A stretch of DNA of 64,000 nt from an uncultured Acetatifactor sp. (lineage in GTDB: Bacteria > Bacillota > Clostridia > Lachnospirales > Lachnospiraceae). Position numbers and translations under genes: made by a program. Positions 26,561 through 35,573 of this stretch are shown here, piece after piece (the first letter of the stretch is position 1; the number at the start of each line of letters is the position of its first letter). Location of the stretch: the NCBI GenBank assembly GCA_910583845.1, contig CAJUAB010000002.1, positions 186,001 through 250,000 of the forward strand, in the 5' to 3' direction. The notes beneath the pieces are model-generated. The model worked only from the letters and a program-made list of their open reading frames with translations. It had not been told where the DNA came from and made no database searches.

Positions 26561-27513
26561 GCAAGCCTAAGAAAATGCCGCAGTCCCGGGTTACGGAACA
26601 GGAGAGGGCCAGGAAAGCGGCCAAGAGACGCCGGAAATGGTCTTACGCGAAACGGGGAGCGGGCACTGTGTTTGCCGCTTTTTTCGCGATTCTGTTCCTG
26701 ATGCCCATTGTGCTGACCATCACCAACTCCTTCATGTCCGCGTCAGAAATCAGTTCCAATTACGGAATGGTTTTTGCAACTACCTCATCCGGGGGGAAGG
26801 TGTACATAGCGGAGAAGGTGACACTCAAGTTTATACCGGACATGGTATCTTTCAGCCAGTATGTGACTGTGCTGTTCAAAAGCCCGGAATATCTGTTGAA
26901 ATTCTGGAATTCGGTGATTCTGGTGGGACCCATCGTGGTGTTCCAGCTCACCGTGGCCACCCTGGCTTCCTACGGGTTTTCCAGATATCGGGGAAGGATC
27001 AGGGAGATTATTTTCTTCCTCTATATCATATTGATGCTGATGCCCTATCAGGTGACATTGGTGCCCAACTATCTGGTGTCGGACTGGCTGCACATTCTGG
27101 ACACCAGGTGGGCGATCTGGCTGCCGGGCATATTTTCTCCCTTTGCGGTGTTCCTGCTTACCAAATTTATGCGTCGTATTCCCACATCGCTGGTGGAGGC
27201 GGCGCAGATTGACGGTGCCGGGGAGTGGCAGATCTTTGCCAGGGTGTGTTTTCCCCTGTGTAAGGGCGCTATCGCGTCGGCGGCGATCCTGGTGTTTATC
27301 GACTACTGGAACATGGTAGAACAGCCTTTGATTCTGCTTGCGGACGCGGAGATGCATCCTCTGTCAGTATTTCTCAGCAAGATCAATTCCGGTGAGATCG
27401 GCCTGGCTTTTGCCGTGGCTACCATCTACATGGTTCCCGGCCTGCTGGTATTTCTGTACGGGGAAGAATATCTGGTGGACGGCATTACCTATCAGGGCGG
27501 CGTAAAAGGCTAG
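26557..27513 (+). CDS. Sugar-type ABC permease (MalG/UgpE-like)
   Basis: This 318-residue protein has six membrane helices with EAA loop LVEAAQIDGAGEWQIFARVC and the MalG-type LLTKFMRRIP. The start overlaps the previous stop (ATGA). An extracellular loop of about 60 residues between the first two helices (about 45-105) is longer than usual. With the upstream gene it forms the membrane channel. Confidence 0.92.
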   Translation: MSKPKKMPQSRVTEQERARKAAKRRRKWSYAKRGAGTVFAAFFAILFLMPIVLTITNSFMSASEISSNYGMVFATTSSGGKVYIAEKVTLKFIPDMVSFSQYVTVLFKSPEYLLKFWNSVILVGPIVVFQLTVATLASYGFSRYRGRIREIIFFLYIILMLMPYQVTLVPNYLVSDWLHILDTRWAIWLPGIFSPFAVFLLTKFMRRIPTSLVEAAQIDGAGEWQIFARVCFPLCKGAIASAAILVFIDYWNMVEQPLILLADAEMHPLSVFLSKINSGEIGLAFAVATIYMVPGLLVFLYGEEYLVDGITYQGGVKG

Positions 27514-27530
27514 AGATAGAAAGAAAGGGT

Positions 27531-29210
27531 ATGGTTAATACGATGAACGAGAACGGAAGCAAGAGAAAAGAATGGGTGAAAAACGCGGCGATCGTGTTTC
27601 TGATCATTTTGCTGATTCTGACATTTTTCTCTAATACGATTCAGAATTATTCACTGCCCGAGGTGGCAACCCAGTATGTGGAGAGCGGTTCCATTACGGC
27701 CAAGATCCGGGGTATGGGAACCGTGGAGAGCGGTGATCCCTACAATGTAAAGATCAAGGAAGTCAGAGAAGTGTCCAGCGTGGAGGTCAAGGTGGGAGAC
27801 AAGGTGGAAGCGGGGCAGGTGCTCTGCATCCTGACCGAGGCGGACAGCCAGCAGCTGGACCAGGCCAAGACAACTCTCACGGAGAAACAGCAGGCGCTGG
27901 AGACGGCACAGTTCAATTTTGAAAAGCAGCTTCTGACGGGCAATTTTGATGTCGCCATCATGCAGAACGCAGGTAATACCGGTTCTGTCAGCGGTTACTT
28001 AAGTCAGATTTATTCCGCGAAAAATGAGATGGAAGCGGCTCAGGCAAAAGTGGACGAGTGGAATACGGTGATTTCCAACATTGATATGCAGCTGGCCTAT
28101 AATCCGTTCAGCGTGGACGTGACCAAGGAGACCAAGGCGGTGAATGAAGCCCAGGCAGCGCTGAATGTCATTGAAAACGATCTGACCGGCGCCCGGAACT
28201 GGCTCACGTCTCTGGATGCGCAGATCGAGCAGGAGAAGGCGGCCATCAGTGTGAGCGGCGGAGATGCCTCCCGTCTGGAAAACCTGCAATCCCAGCGGCT
28301 GTCAGCAAACCAGAATGTGATTAATCTGGAGAGCAAACAGCGTTCGGCGGACCAGACTCTGAAGAATGCCCAGGCGGCTTTGGCGGCCAAGAAAGGGACA
28401 ACGGATCTTGACAATGCGCTGAATCAGCAGAAGGCATTTGCCCAGCTGTCCCTTGGAAACGCCCAGGCGTACCTGGATCTGAAAAAGGCGGACTATGAGG
28501 AACTGATCAAGAATATAGGGGATACGTATACTCTGAGCGAGCTTACCGACGCCATCACCAATGCCCAGACGGCAGTGGAGGAGGCGCAGGCCCAGGTGGA
28601 TAAGCTGACGGCGGAAGCCATGGGCGGGGAAATTCTTGCTCCCATCTCCGGCACAATCACCGCCATCAACGTGAAGTCTGGTGTGGAGACTCCCACCGAC
28701 GGCGTGGTGTTCACCATGCAGCCCGAAGGCAAGGGGTATACACTCAGCTTTTCCGTGACCAACCAGCAGGCTACAAGGGTGTCTGTGGGGGATCAGGGAG
28801 AACTGGTGAATGCCTGGAGATATGATGATATCCAGGTGACGCTGGCCAGCATAAAGCCCGACCCCAACAACCCGGGGCAGAACAAGCTGCTGACCTTTGA
28901 TGTCACCGGAGACAGCGTGATCGCGGGACAGAGTCTGAACGTGTCCGTTGGTCAGAAGAGCGCCAACTATGACTATGTAGTGCCTAACAGTGCGATCCGG
29001 GAGGACTCTAACGGTAAGTTCATTCTGGTGATTACCTCCAAGAGTTCGCCCATCGGTACCCGGTATTTCGCAAGCCGTGTGGACGTGGAGGTGCTGGCAT
29101 CGGATGATACCAAGTCAGCGGTCAGCGGGGCCATAGAATACGCGTATGTCATCACTACTTCCACAAAGCCCGTGGAGGCCGGCAAGCAGGTGAGACTGGC
29201 TAACAATTAA
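27531..29210 (+). CDS. HlyD/MacA-like membrane adaptor protein
   Basis: This 559-residue protein has an N-terminal membrane helix (about 20-38), a split biotinyl-lipoyl domain (VEVKVGDKVEAGQVLCIL and GEILAPISGTITAINVKSG), a long alpha-hairpin (about 100-365) and a beta-barrel C-terminus. These proteins bridge an inner-membrane exporter to outer layers, so its place beside import-type permeases is odd. A second ATG (27543) is a possible start. Confidence 0.85.
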   Translation: MVNTMNENGSKRKEWVKNAAIVFLIILLILTFFSNTIQNYSLPEVATQYVESGSITAKIRGMGTVESGDPYNVKIKEVREVSSVEVKVGDKVEAGQVLCILTEADSQQLDQAKTTLTEKQQALETAQFNFEKQLLTGNFDVAIMQNAGNTGSVSGYLSQIYSAKNEMEAAQAKVDEWNTVISNIDMQLAYNPFSVDVTKETKAVNEAQAALNVIENDLTGARNWLTSLDAQIEQEKAAISVSGGDASRLENLQSQRLSANQNVINLESKQRSADQTLKNAQAALAAKKGTTDLDNALNQQKAFAQLSLGNAQAYLDLKKADYEELIKNIGDTYTLSELTDAITNAQTAVEEAQAQVDKLTAEAMGGEILAPISGTITAINVKSGVETPTDGVVFTMQPEGKGYTLSFSVTNQQATRVSVGDQGELVNAWRYDDIQVTLASIKPDPNNPGQNKLLTFDVTGDSVIAGQSLNVSVGQKSANYDYVVPNSAIREDSNGKFILVITSKSSPIGTRYFASRVDVEVLASDDTKSAVSGAIEYAYVITTSTKPVEAGKQVRLANN

Positions 29211-29225
29211 GGGATTGGAGTTTGT

Positions 29226-30446
29226 ATGAAAAAATGGTTGAGATCTTTATCTGGCAGACAGATAAAGCTGGGAATATCAACTGGGATCTCCGTGATCATT
29301 TTCCTGGCCCTCACCGGCGTGATTGCTCTGCTTGCGGGAAAGCAGGCAGAGCAGCATGTTGACCGGCGATGGGACAGTGAGGGGGGAGCGGCGCAGGTCA
29401 GCTGCTTTTTCTCCCCCAACGCCAAGGTCACACAGGACAGCATAGAGAGCTTTGAGCACACGTTGGACAACGCGCTGAAGGAGGCATCCATCGAACAGGA
29501 CTCTCCCAATCCCGGCGCAAGACTTTGGGCTGACGCCTACAGCGCGGACGGTACCATCACCCTGTCCACTGACAGAGGGTCCGTAGAGGCGGATGCCTTG
29601 GGAATCGGCGGCGATTTCTTTTTGTTCCACCAGCCGAGGCTTATAAACGGTTCCTATTTTTCCGGCAGCGATTTGATGCAGGATTATGTGATATTGGACA
29701 GGGACGCTTCCTGGCAGCTTTTTGGTTCCGATGACGTGGCCGGCATGACTGTGAACATCGCAGGCAGACCGCATTTGGTGATCGGCGTGGTAGAACGGCC
29801 GGAGGGGAAGCTGTATGAGGCGGCGGGACTGGACGGAGTCAGGGTTTTTGTATCTTATGAGACATTGAGTAAATACGGGCAGAGCGGCGGTATCAATCAC
29901 TATGAGATTGTCATGCCCAATCCGGTAAAGCAGTACGCGGAGAATTATGTGAGGGAGAAGCTGGGGACTCCGGAGAAGGAAGTGGAAGTGCTGGAGAACA
30001 GCAGCCGCTACCAGATCGGAAAACGCCTGGGCCTGCTGCTTAGCTTCGGCACCCGTTCCATGAACGGCAAATCCATCACTTATCCCTATTGGGAAAATGT
30101 GGCCAGGGGATATGAGGATATACTGGCTTTGCTCACTCTGTTCCAGCTGCTCTTTCTGATCTATCCATCGGGGGTGGTGCTGATCTGGATTATCATACGG
30201 TGGAAGAACAAGTCCTGGACGGCAAGGACCGTGCTGGTGAGTGTGCAGGATAAGTTACAGCGGGCCGGGGATAAACGTCGGGAACGGAAAAGGAACGGAA
30301 AGGCGCACGAAGAGAAATCCTGGCTGGACGATGACGCGGATGAAAAGCAAAAGCGCCGCCAGCAGAAACAGGAGGAACGAAGACGCCGCAAACTGGATAA
30401 GGAGTTCCGGGCAGACAGAAAGAAATCGGGAAAGAGGAACTCTTAA
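29226..30446 (+). CDS. MacB-core-like membrane protein without ATPase
   Basis: This 406-residue protein has an N-terminal helix (about 17-37), an extracellular MacB/FtsX periplasmic-core-like domain (about 40-275; GIGGDFFLFHQPRLINGSYF, MTVNIAGRPHLVIGVVERPEG), one C-terminal helix (about 305-325) and a basic cytosolic tail of 80 residues dominated by K, R and E. True MacB/FtsX permeases have four helices, and no nucleotide-binding domain is encoded nearby. The function is unknown; with the adjacent HlyD-like adaptor it may form a sensing or tethering complex. Confidence 0.65.
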   Translation: MKKWLRSLSGRQIKLGISTGISVIIFLALTGVIALLAGKQAEQHVDRRWDSEGGAAQVSCFFSPNAKVTQDSIESFEHTLDNALKEASIEQDSPNPGARLWADAYSADGTITLSTDRGSVEADALGIGGDFFLFHQPRLINGSYFSGSDLMQDYVILDRDASWQLFGSDDVAGMTVNIAGRPHLVIGVVERPEGKLYEAAGLDGVRVFVSYETLSKYGQSGGINHYEIVMPNPVKQYAENYVREKLGTPEKEVEVLENSSRYQIGKRLGLLLSFGTRSMNGKSITYPYWENVARGYEDILALLTLFQLLFLIYPSGVVLIWIIIRWKNKSWTARTVLVSVQDKLQRAGDKRRERKRNGKAHEEKSWLDDDADEKQKRRQQKQEERRRRKLDKEFRADRKKSGKRNS

Positions 30447-30477
30447 ACGGAACACCTAATTAAGAAAAGAGGAGATT

Positions 30478-32775
30478 ATGAAAAAAGGATTTTGGAGGAG
30501 AGGACTGGCTCTGGGACTGGCGGCGGTCATGACTCTGGGACTTGGCGCCTGTGGCGGTGGAGACGACAGCAGTCAGCTGGCCAAACAAAATGTATATTCA
30601 TTTCAGGAAATTTCCCAGATCGGCAATGATGAGAATGTCAACGACATGATCTACCTGAATGACAAGTTGTATTTGATGACTACCAAATACAAGTGGGATG
30701 ATGAGGGAAATTCAAATACCACATTTGGATATTATGTGTCTGACGCGGACGGTTCAAACCAGAACTTTGTGGCGCTGGCGGGGCCGGACCGGGAAGGCAA
30801 CAGAAGCTGGATCAACAACACGATCTTTACAAAGGGCGGGTATGTATACGCGGTGGAGAATACCGCCTTTGAGGATACCTCTGACCCGGAAAACTATGTG
30901 TATGAGGACAGATACTATCTGAACTGCTGGGATATGGAAGGAAAACTGCTGTGGTCGGAGCGGATTGACAACGCCAATCCGGATGAGTACAGCTATTGCA
31001 ACTATCTGCTGGACGGCGGCGAGGGCAGGGCTCTGGCGATCATGAGCGGCAGCAAGTATGAGGCTGTGCTCTATGGAACCGACGGCAAGGAGGTCAGCCG
31101 CAAGGAACTGGAGCAGGATTTTTTTGACCGTGTGAACACGATCTTCACCAGGGATGACGGCACACTGATGGTGGTGAGTTATGACGAGGACTGGACCAAA
31201 TGCTATCTGGCCAGTTATGATCTGGAATCAGGCACCATGGGGGAGCAGACAGAGCTTGTTTTTTCCAACAATTATAATATGCGGAAGGGCAGTGACACAG
31301 ATCTGCTCCTGACCAACAACCTGGGTGTGTATACCTGGAACATCGGGGATGCGGAACCCAAAATGATCATGAACTATATCAATTCGGATCTGCCCACCAA
31401 CAATATGCAGTATGTGCAGATGATTGACGACAAGCATTTCGTGGCGATCTATAATGACATTGAAAACTGGGAGCAGAGATGCGCGTACTTTACTTATGTG
31501 GACCCGGCGGATATACCGGACAAGGAAGTGCTGGTGCTGGGCGGTGAATATGTGAACTCGGATGTCAAGTCCAAGGTCATAGAGTTCAACAAGACCAGCG
31601 ACCAATACAGAATCACTGTAAAGGACTATAGCACCTACAATACCAACGAAGACTGGACAGCGGGACAGACCCGGCTGAACAGTGACATTACCAGCGGCCA
31701 GATGCCGGATATCATGTTGCTGAACAATATGAGCAGTTATGGAAACTATGTGTCCAAGGGACTGCTGGCGGATATCGGCAAGCTGCTGGAGGCGGATGAG
31801 GAACTGAGCAAGCTGGAGTACCTGCAGAATGTGTGGGATGCCTTTTCCGTGAACGGAAATCTGTACGCGGTGGTTCCCAGCTTCAATGTGCGCACCATGA
31901 TAGCCAAAAAATCTCTGGTGGGAGAGCCCCAGTCCTGGACGATGTCGGATGTGGAGGCGGTGCTGGCCACCATGCCCGAGGGAGCCAAGGCATTTGGCGA
32001 TATGATGCGGGACAGCTATATCTACTATATGCTGAGCTACGCGGGACAGGACTTTATTGATGTGGAGACGGGCAAATGTAATTTTAACTCACAGAGTTTT
32101 ATTGAAATGCTGGAGTATGCCAAGACTCTGCCCACGGAGTATCCGCAGGATTATTGGGAGAATTACGATTATTCTTTCTACGAGAGCCAGTACAGAGAGA
32201 ACCGGGCCCTGCTTTATGATCTGTATATCAGCAATATAAAGGATTGCAAATACCAGATCAAGGGCTATATCGGGGAAGAGATTACCTTTGTGGGTTTCCC
32301 CACATCAGACTCCAACGGTTCCACGATCAATTCCGGCAGCTATACCTTTATGATTTCCGCCAGATCCAAGCATCAGGAGGGGGCATGGCAGTTTGTGCGG
32401 CAGTTCCTGACGGAGGAGTATCAGACCGGCGATCAGTTCTATGACATGCCGGTGCTCAAGTCGGCTTTCCTGAACAAGGCCAAGGAGGCTACGGAGAGAC
32501 CTTACTGGACAGATGAGGATGGAAATAAGGAGTACTATGACGATACCTGGAATATAAACGGGGAGGAAGTCATCCTGGAGCCTTTCACCCAGGAAGAGGT
32601 GGACGCGATCTGTGAGTTCATCTATACCGTGGACCGGACCGCATATTATAATGAGGACATCCGCAATATTATCACGGAGGAGGCGGAGGCATTCTTCGCC
32701 GGACAGAAGAGTGTGCAGGAAGTGATAGATATCATCCAGTCCAGGGCGCAGGTGTTCGTGAACGAGAATCGCTGA
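30478..32775 (+). CDS. Two-domain solute-binding lipoprotein (paralogue 2)
   Basis: This 765-residue lipoprotein (lipobox LGAC) has the same plan as the protein at 23324: a propeller-like N-terminal half and a solute-binding C-terminal half. Shared stretches include YVSKGLLAD and NIITEEAE, and both C-terminal ends follow the pattern GQKS..(D/E)V..IIQSR. The first halves are much more divergent than the second. A strong AGAGGAG precedes the ATG. A terminator at 32787 ends the operon. Confidence 0.82.
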   Translation: MKKGFWRRGLALGLAAVMTLGLGACGGGDDSSQLAKQNVYSFQEISQIGNDENVNDMIYLNDKLYLMTTKYKWDDEGNSNTTFGYYVSDADGSNQNFVALAGPDREGNRSWINNTIFTKGGYVYAVENTAFEDTSDPENYVYEDRYYLNCWDMEGKLLWSERIDNANPDEYSYCNYLLDGGEGRALAIMSGSKYEAVLYGTDGKEVSRKELEQDFFDRVNTIFTRDDGTLMVVSYDEDWTKCYLASYDLESGTMGEQTELVFSNNYNMRKGSDTDLLLTNNLGVYTWNIGDAEPKMIMNYINSDLPTNNMQYVQMIDDKHFVAIYNDIENWEQRCAYFTYVDPADIPDKEVLVLGGEYVNSDVKSKVIEFNKTSDQYRITVKDYSTYNTNEDWTAGQTRLNSDITSGQMPDIMLLNNMSSYGNYVSKGLLADIGKLLEADEELSKLEYLQNVWDAFSVNGNLYAVVPSFNVRTMIAKKSLVGEPQSWTMSDVEAVLATMPEGAKAFGDMMRDSYIYYMLSYAGQDFIDVETGKCNFNSQSFIEMLEYAKTLPTEYPQDYWENYDYSFYESQYRENRALLYDLYISNIKDCKYQIKGYIGEEITFVGFPTSDSNGSTINSGSYTFMISARSKHQEGAWQFVRQFLTEEYQTGDQFYDMPVLKSAFLNKAKEATERPYWTDEDGNKEYYDDTWNINGEEVILEPFTQEEVDAICEFIYTVDRTAYYNEDIRNIITEEAEAFFAGQKSVQEVIDIIQSRAQVFVNENR

Positions 32776-32786
32776 TGTGTTTTCAG

Positions 32787-32817
32787 AGGCTGAACCTACA
32801 ACAGGTTCAGCCTTTTC
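32787..32817. terminator. Shared convergent terminator
   Basis: AGGCTGAACCT and AGGTTCAGCCT form an 11-base-pair stem with a five-base loop, then TTTT. It ends the lipoprotein operon. The stop of the minus-strand gene lies inside it. Confidence 0.85.
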
Positions 32818-33212
32818 ATATGCTCTTCTATATTCAGCTCTCCGCCATGTTCTTTCAGCCAGCTCCGATGGGTCTTGTATTCCGGCATGACACGGCCTAC
32901 CAGATTCCAGAAATCCCTGGAGTGGTTCATATGAGTCAGATGGCACAGTTCATGTACCACCACATAGTCCAGTACCCGGGGCGGGGCAAACATAAGCCGA
33001 TAGTTAAAGGACAGGGTGCCGGTGGAAGAACAGCTTCCCCATCGGGTTTTCTGATCCCGGATCGTGATCCGGGCATAGCGGCCCCCGGTAAGCTGCCGAT
33101 AGTACTCGCAGCGTCTGGAAAAGTAGTCCCGCGCTGCCTGCCGGTAGCGCCTGTCCATGACTTCCATGCGTTTCAGCGTCTCAGGGGGATAAAGGGGTGT
33201 AGTCCGGTACAT
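32796..33212 (-). CDS. YgjP-like zinc metallopeptidase (DUF45, M48-related), short form
   Basis: This 138-residue protein has the HExxH motif in VVVHELCHLTHMNHSRDFW and the family motif TRWGSCSSTGTLSFN. YgjP homologues are usually 220-240 residues and this one lacks the N-terminal domain, so it is the short clostridial form or a truncated copy. The ATG at 33212 follows AAAGGAAG; an in-frame TTG lies six codons upstream. The gene converges on the lipoprotein operon and ends within its terminator. Confidence 0.85.
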   Translation of the reverse strand: MYRTTPLYPPETLKRMEVMDRRYRQAARDYFSRRCEYYRQLTGGRYARITIRDQKTRWGSCSSTGTLSFNYRLMFAPPRVLDYVVVHELCHLTHMNHSRDFWNLVGRVMPEYKTHRSWLKEHGGELNIEEHMKRLNLL

Positions 33213-33252
33213 ACCGCCGCTTCCTTTCAAATATGTGATCGTATGCAGTTAC

Positions 33253-33319
33253 AAATGTTTTCCGCGAGTGACGGAACCGGTCAATATACACAAAACGTTC
33301 TCCGAGAGTGACGAAGTTT
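33253..33319. repeat. Two 27-base imperfect direct repeats upstream of thiN
   Basis: Copies at 33253-33279 and 33293-33319 share GTT.TCCG.GAGTGACG.A and lie exactly 40 bases apart, in the gap between the divergent YgjP-like and thiN genes. Possible operator pair; nothing else is seen in the gap. Confidence 0.5.
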
Positions 33320-33449
33320 TGCAACCATGTCAGAGCAGCCATACAGCCACTTGCAATCACGGAAGAAATCTGCCATAATCAGAACAGATATTTTCAGATA
33401 CAGTTATATCGCAAACCAGAGGAAAAAGCAATAGAAAGAAGGACAGGGT

Positions 33450-34121
33450 GTGGAAAGACAGGCAGGGAAATGTGTGATTGTGGCGGCGGGAGATCTGTCC
33501 GTGGCAGAGATCCCTCTGTCCGGGAGCGACATGCTGATCGCTGTGGACGGAGGGTATAAGTACTGTGAGGAACTGGGGCTTAAGCCGGACCTGGTGCTGG
33601 GGGATTTTGACTCGGTAAGTGGCGGACAGATGGAGCAAATTGACCGGCTATCCACGGAAAGTCCTGGACGGGTACTCCGTTTGAAGCCGGAGAAAGATGA
33701 CACGGACACGCTGGCGGCCATCCGGCTTGCCCTGGGGAGAGGATACAGAGAATTTCTGCTCTACGGAGCCACGGGAGGAAGCAGGCTGGAGCACACCGTT
33801 GCCAACATCCAGTGTCTGTTGTTTATCAGACATCACGGCGGAGTGGGATATTTGCTGGACAGGGCAGGGATGTGCTTTGTGCTGGAGGACGAGGAACGAT
33901 GTTTCCCGGCATCCAGCGCAGGATATCTGTCCCTGTTTTCCCTGGGGAGAGAAGCGCGGGGGGTGAATATCCGGGGAATGAAGTATGAGCTGGACAACGC
34001 CGTAATAACCAATGATTTTCCCATCGGCGTAAGCAATGAATTTATTGGCGCTGAAGCCGTTGTCAGCGTGAGGCAGGGCCAGCTGCTGGGCATTATTACC
34101 AATGGGACCGGCCTGTCTTAA
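33450..34121 (+). CDS. thiN: Thiamine pyrophosphokinase
   Basis: This 223-residue enzyme transfers pyrophosphate from ATP to thiamine. Family motifs are present: VDGGYKYCEELGLKPDLVLGD, FDSV, LKPEKDDTDTLAAI and LYGATGGSRLEHTVAN. The start is GTG, preceded by AGAAGGAC; no ATG is near. In many Firmicutes thiN lies near rsgA and rpe, but not here. The stop shares TTAA with the convergent CDF gene. Confidence 0.92.
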   Translation: MERQAGKCVIVAAGDLSVAEIPLSGSDMLIAVDGGYKYCEELGLKPDLVLGDFDSVSGGQMEQIDRLSTESPGRVLRLKPEKDDTDTLAAIRLALGRGYREFLLYGATGGSRLEHTVANIQCLLFIRHHGGVGYLLDRAGMCFVLEDEERCFPASSAGYLSLFSLGREARGVNIRGMKYELDNAVITNDFPIGVSNEFIGAEAVVSVRQGQLLGIITNGTGLS

Positions 34122-35284
34122 ATCATCTGTTTGTCCACATCTATGACGGCGCAGTAACGGTTGTCCTGTTCTTTGAGCCGACGGTTGATCAGCTCGCAGA
34201 GTCCCGCGTCGCTGTAGTCAAAATCATAGGGAGTTACCACGTCAAAAATCAGATTGGTGTGCGTGGGACCAGTCACAATGCGGAAATCGTGGAGTGTCAG
34301 CCGCTCGTCTATGGTGGAAAGCACATGCTGGGCCATGATTTTCAGCCGCTGTGTCTGTTCGTCGTGAATGCACACAGGGTCCATATGGATTACGGCGCTA
34401 CAGCCAAGCTCGCTGTGCAGTCTGTGCTCTGCCAGGTCAATAGTGTCATGCAGCTCCAACAGGTCCCCGTCCGCAGGAACCTCCGCGTGGAGGGAAATCA
34501 GTACCCGCCCGGGACCGTAGTTGTGGACAATCAGGTCATGAATGCCCAGAATGGCCGGATGGGACATGACAATGTCCTCAATCTGCTTTACAAAGGCCGG
34601 GTCCGGCGCCTGCCCCAGCAGAGGGTTGAGGGTGTCTCTCGCGGCCTGGAAGCCCGCGTAGAGGATAAACAGTCCCACCAGAACGCCGCAGTAACCGTCG
34701 ATGGCCAGACCGGAAAAGCGGACGGTCAGAGTGGCGGCCAGCACGGCGGTGGTGGCCAGCGTGTCGCTGAGGCTGTCGGTGGCGGTGGCTTTCATGGCGG
34801 CGGAATCAATCTGTCTGCCGATCCGGGCATTGTACAGAGCCATATAACATTTCACAAGGATGGAGGCCGCCAGAATAACCACGATCACAGGAGAAAAAAT
34901 CAGCTCCTGGGGATGCAGTATCTTTTCCACGGAACTTTTGATCAGCTCAAAGGCCATCAGCAGGATCAGCAGGGAAACCAGAAAACCGGAAATATATTCG
35001 ATGCGTCCGTGCCCGAAGGGGTGTCCCGGGTCAGGCTTATGGCCCGCCATCCTGAACCCGATCAGCGTTATAATGGAGGAACCCGCGTCCGACAGGTTGT
35101 TGAACGCGTCCGCCGTGATGGCGATGGAGCCGCTGAACAGTCCGGCAAAAAATTTCCCGGCAAAAAGCAGCAGATTCAGCGCGATTCCCACGGCTCCGCA
35201 GAGCACGCCATAGGCCTGCCGCACTGCGGGGGAGGATGTATTTTGATAGTCTTTGATAAAAATTCTGGTGAGTAAAGTAATCAT
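34118..35284 (-). CDS. Cation diffusion facilitator, Mn-type site (MntE-like)
   Basis: This 388-residue exporter has six membrane helices and a C-terminal cytoplasmic domain. The metal site reads N62-x3-D66 in helix 2 (FNNLSDAGSS) and D170-x3-D174 in helix 5 (TDSLSDTLA). N-D-D-D is the Mn2+ type; Zn exporters have D-D-H-D. Mn2+ export is inferred from this. The C-terminal domain is followed by an extension of about 80 residues. The ATG at 35284 follows AAAGGA. A minus-strand promoter lies at 35334. Confidence 0.88.
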   Translation of the reverse strand: MITLLTRIFIKDYQNTSSPAVRQAYGVLCGAVGIALNLLLFAGKFFAGLFSGSIAITADAFNNLSDAGSSIITLIGFRMAGHKPDPGHPFGHGRIEYISGFLVSLLILLMAFELIKSSVEKILHPQELIFSPVIVVILAASILVKCYMALYNARIGRQIDSAAMKATATDSLSDTLATTAVLAATLTVRFSGLAIDGYCGVLVGLFILYAGFQAARDTLNPLLGQAPDPAFVKQIEDIVMSHPAILGIHDLIVHNYGPGRVLISLHAEVPADGDLLELHDTIDLAEHRLHSELGCSAVIHMDPVCIHDEQTQRLKIMAQHVLSTIDERLTLHDFRIVTGPTHTNLIFDVVTPYDFDYSDAGLCELINRRLKEQDNRYCAVIDVDKQMI

Positions 35285-35333
35285 GTTTTCCTTTCCGTGC
35301 GGCAAAGATCGCGCAAAGGGTGAATATTTCATT

Positions 35334-35362
35334 ATTTTACTCCCGTGTCGTGGCAAATGCAA
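35334..35362 (-). promoter_or_regulatory. Promoter of the CDF gene
   Basis: On the minus strand: TTGCAT (35362-35357), 17 bases, TAAAAT (35339-35334). Confidence 0.55.
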
Positions 35363-35486
35363 CCCCCAAAACGAGGAAGCTCAAAATCCCCTGTCCGCCG
35401 GACAACTCGCTCCCCGGGGCATCTTCCGGAGCGGCCCGCCAGCGGTATTTCCCGGCATTATCCCGGATTTCCGTATAAAAATATGG

Positions 35487-35515
35487 TTGCGCGGCGGAAA
35501 AATAAAGTGTATAAT
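35487..35515 (+). promoter_or_regulatory. Promoter of gpmI
   Basis: TTGCGC (35487-35492), 17 bases, TATAAT (35510-35515). The gpmI ATG is 59 bases further on. Confidence 0.75.
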
Positions 35516-35573
35516 TTCCACGAAAAGCCAAATACTGAATGAACATGCTCGCAAGAGCGGAAATGGAGGAAAT

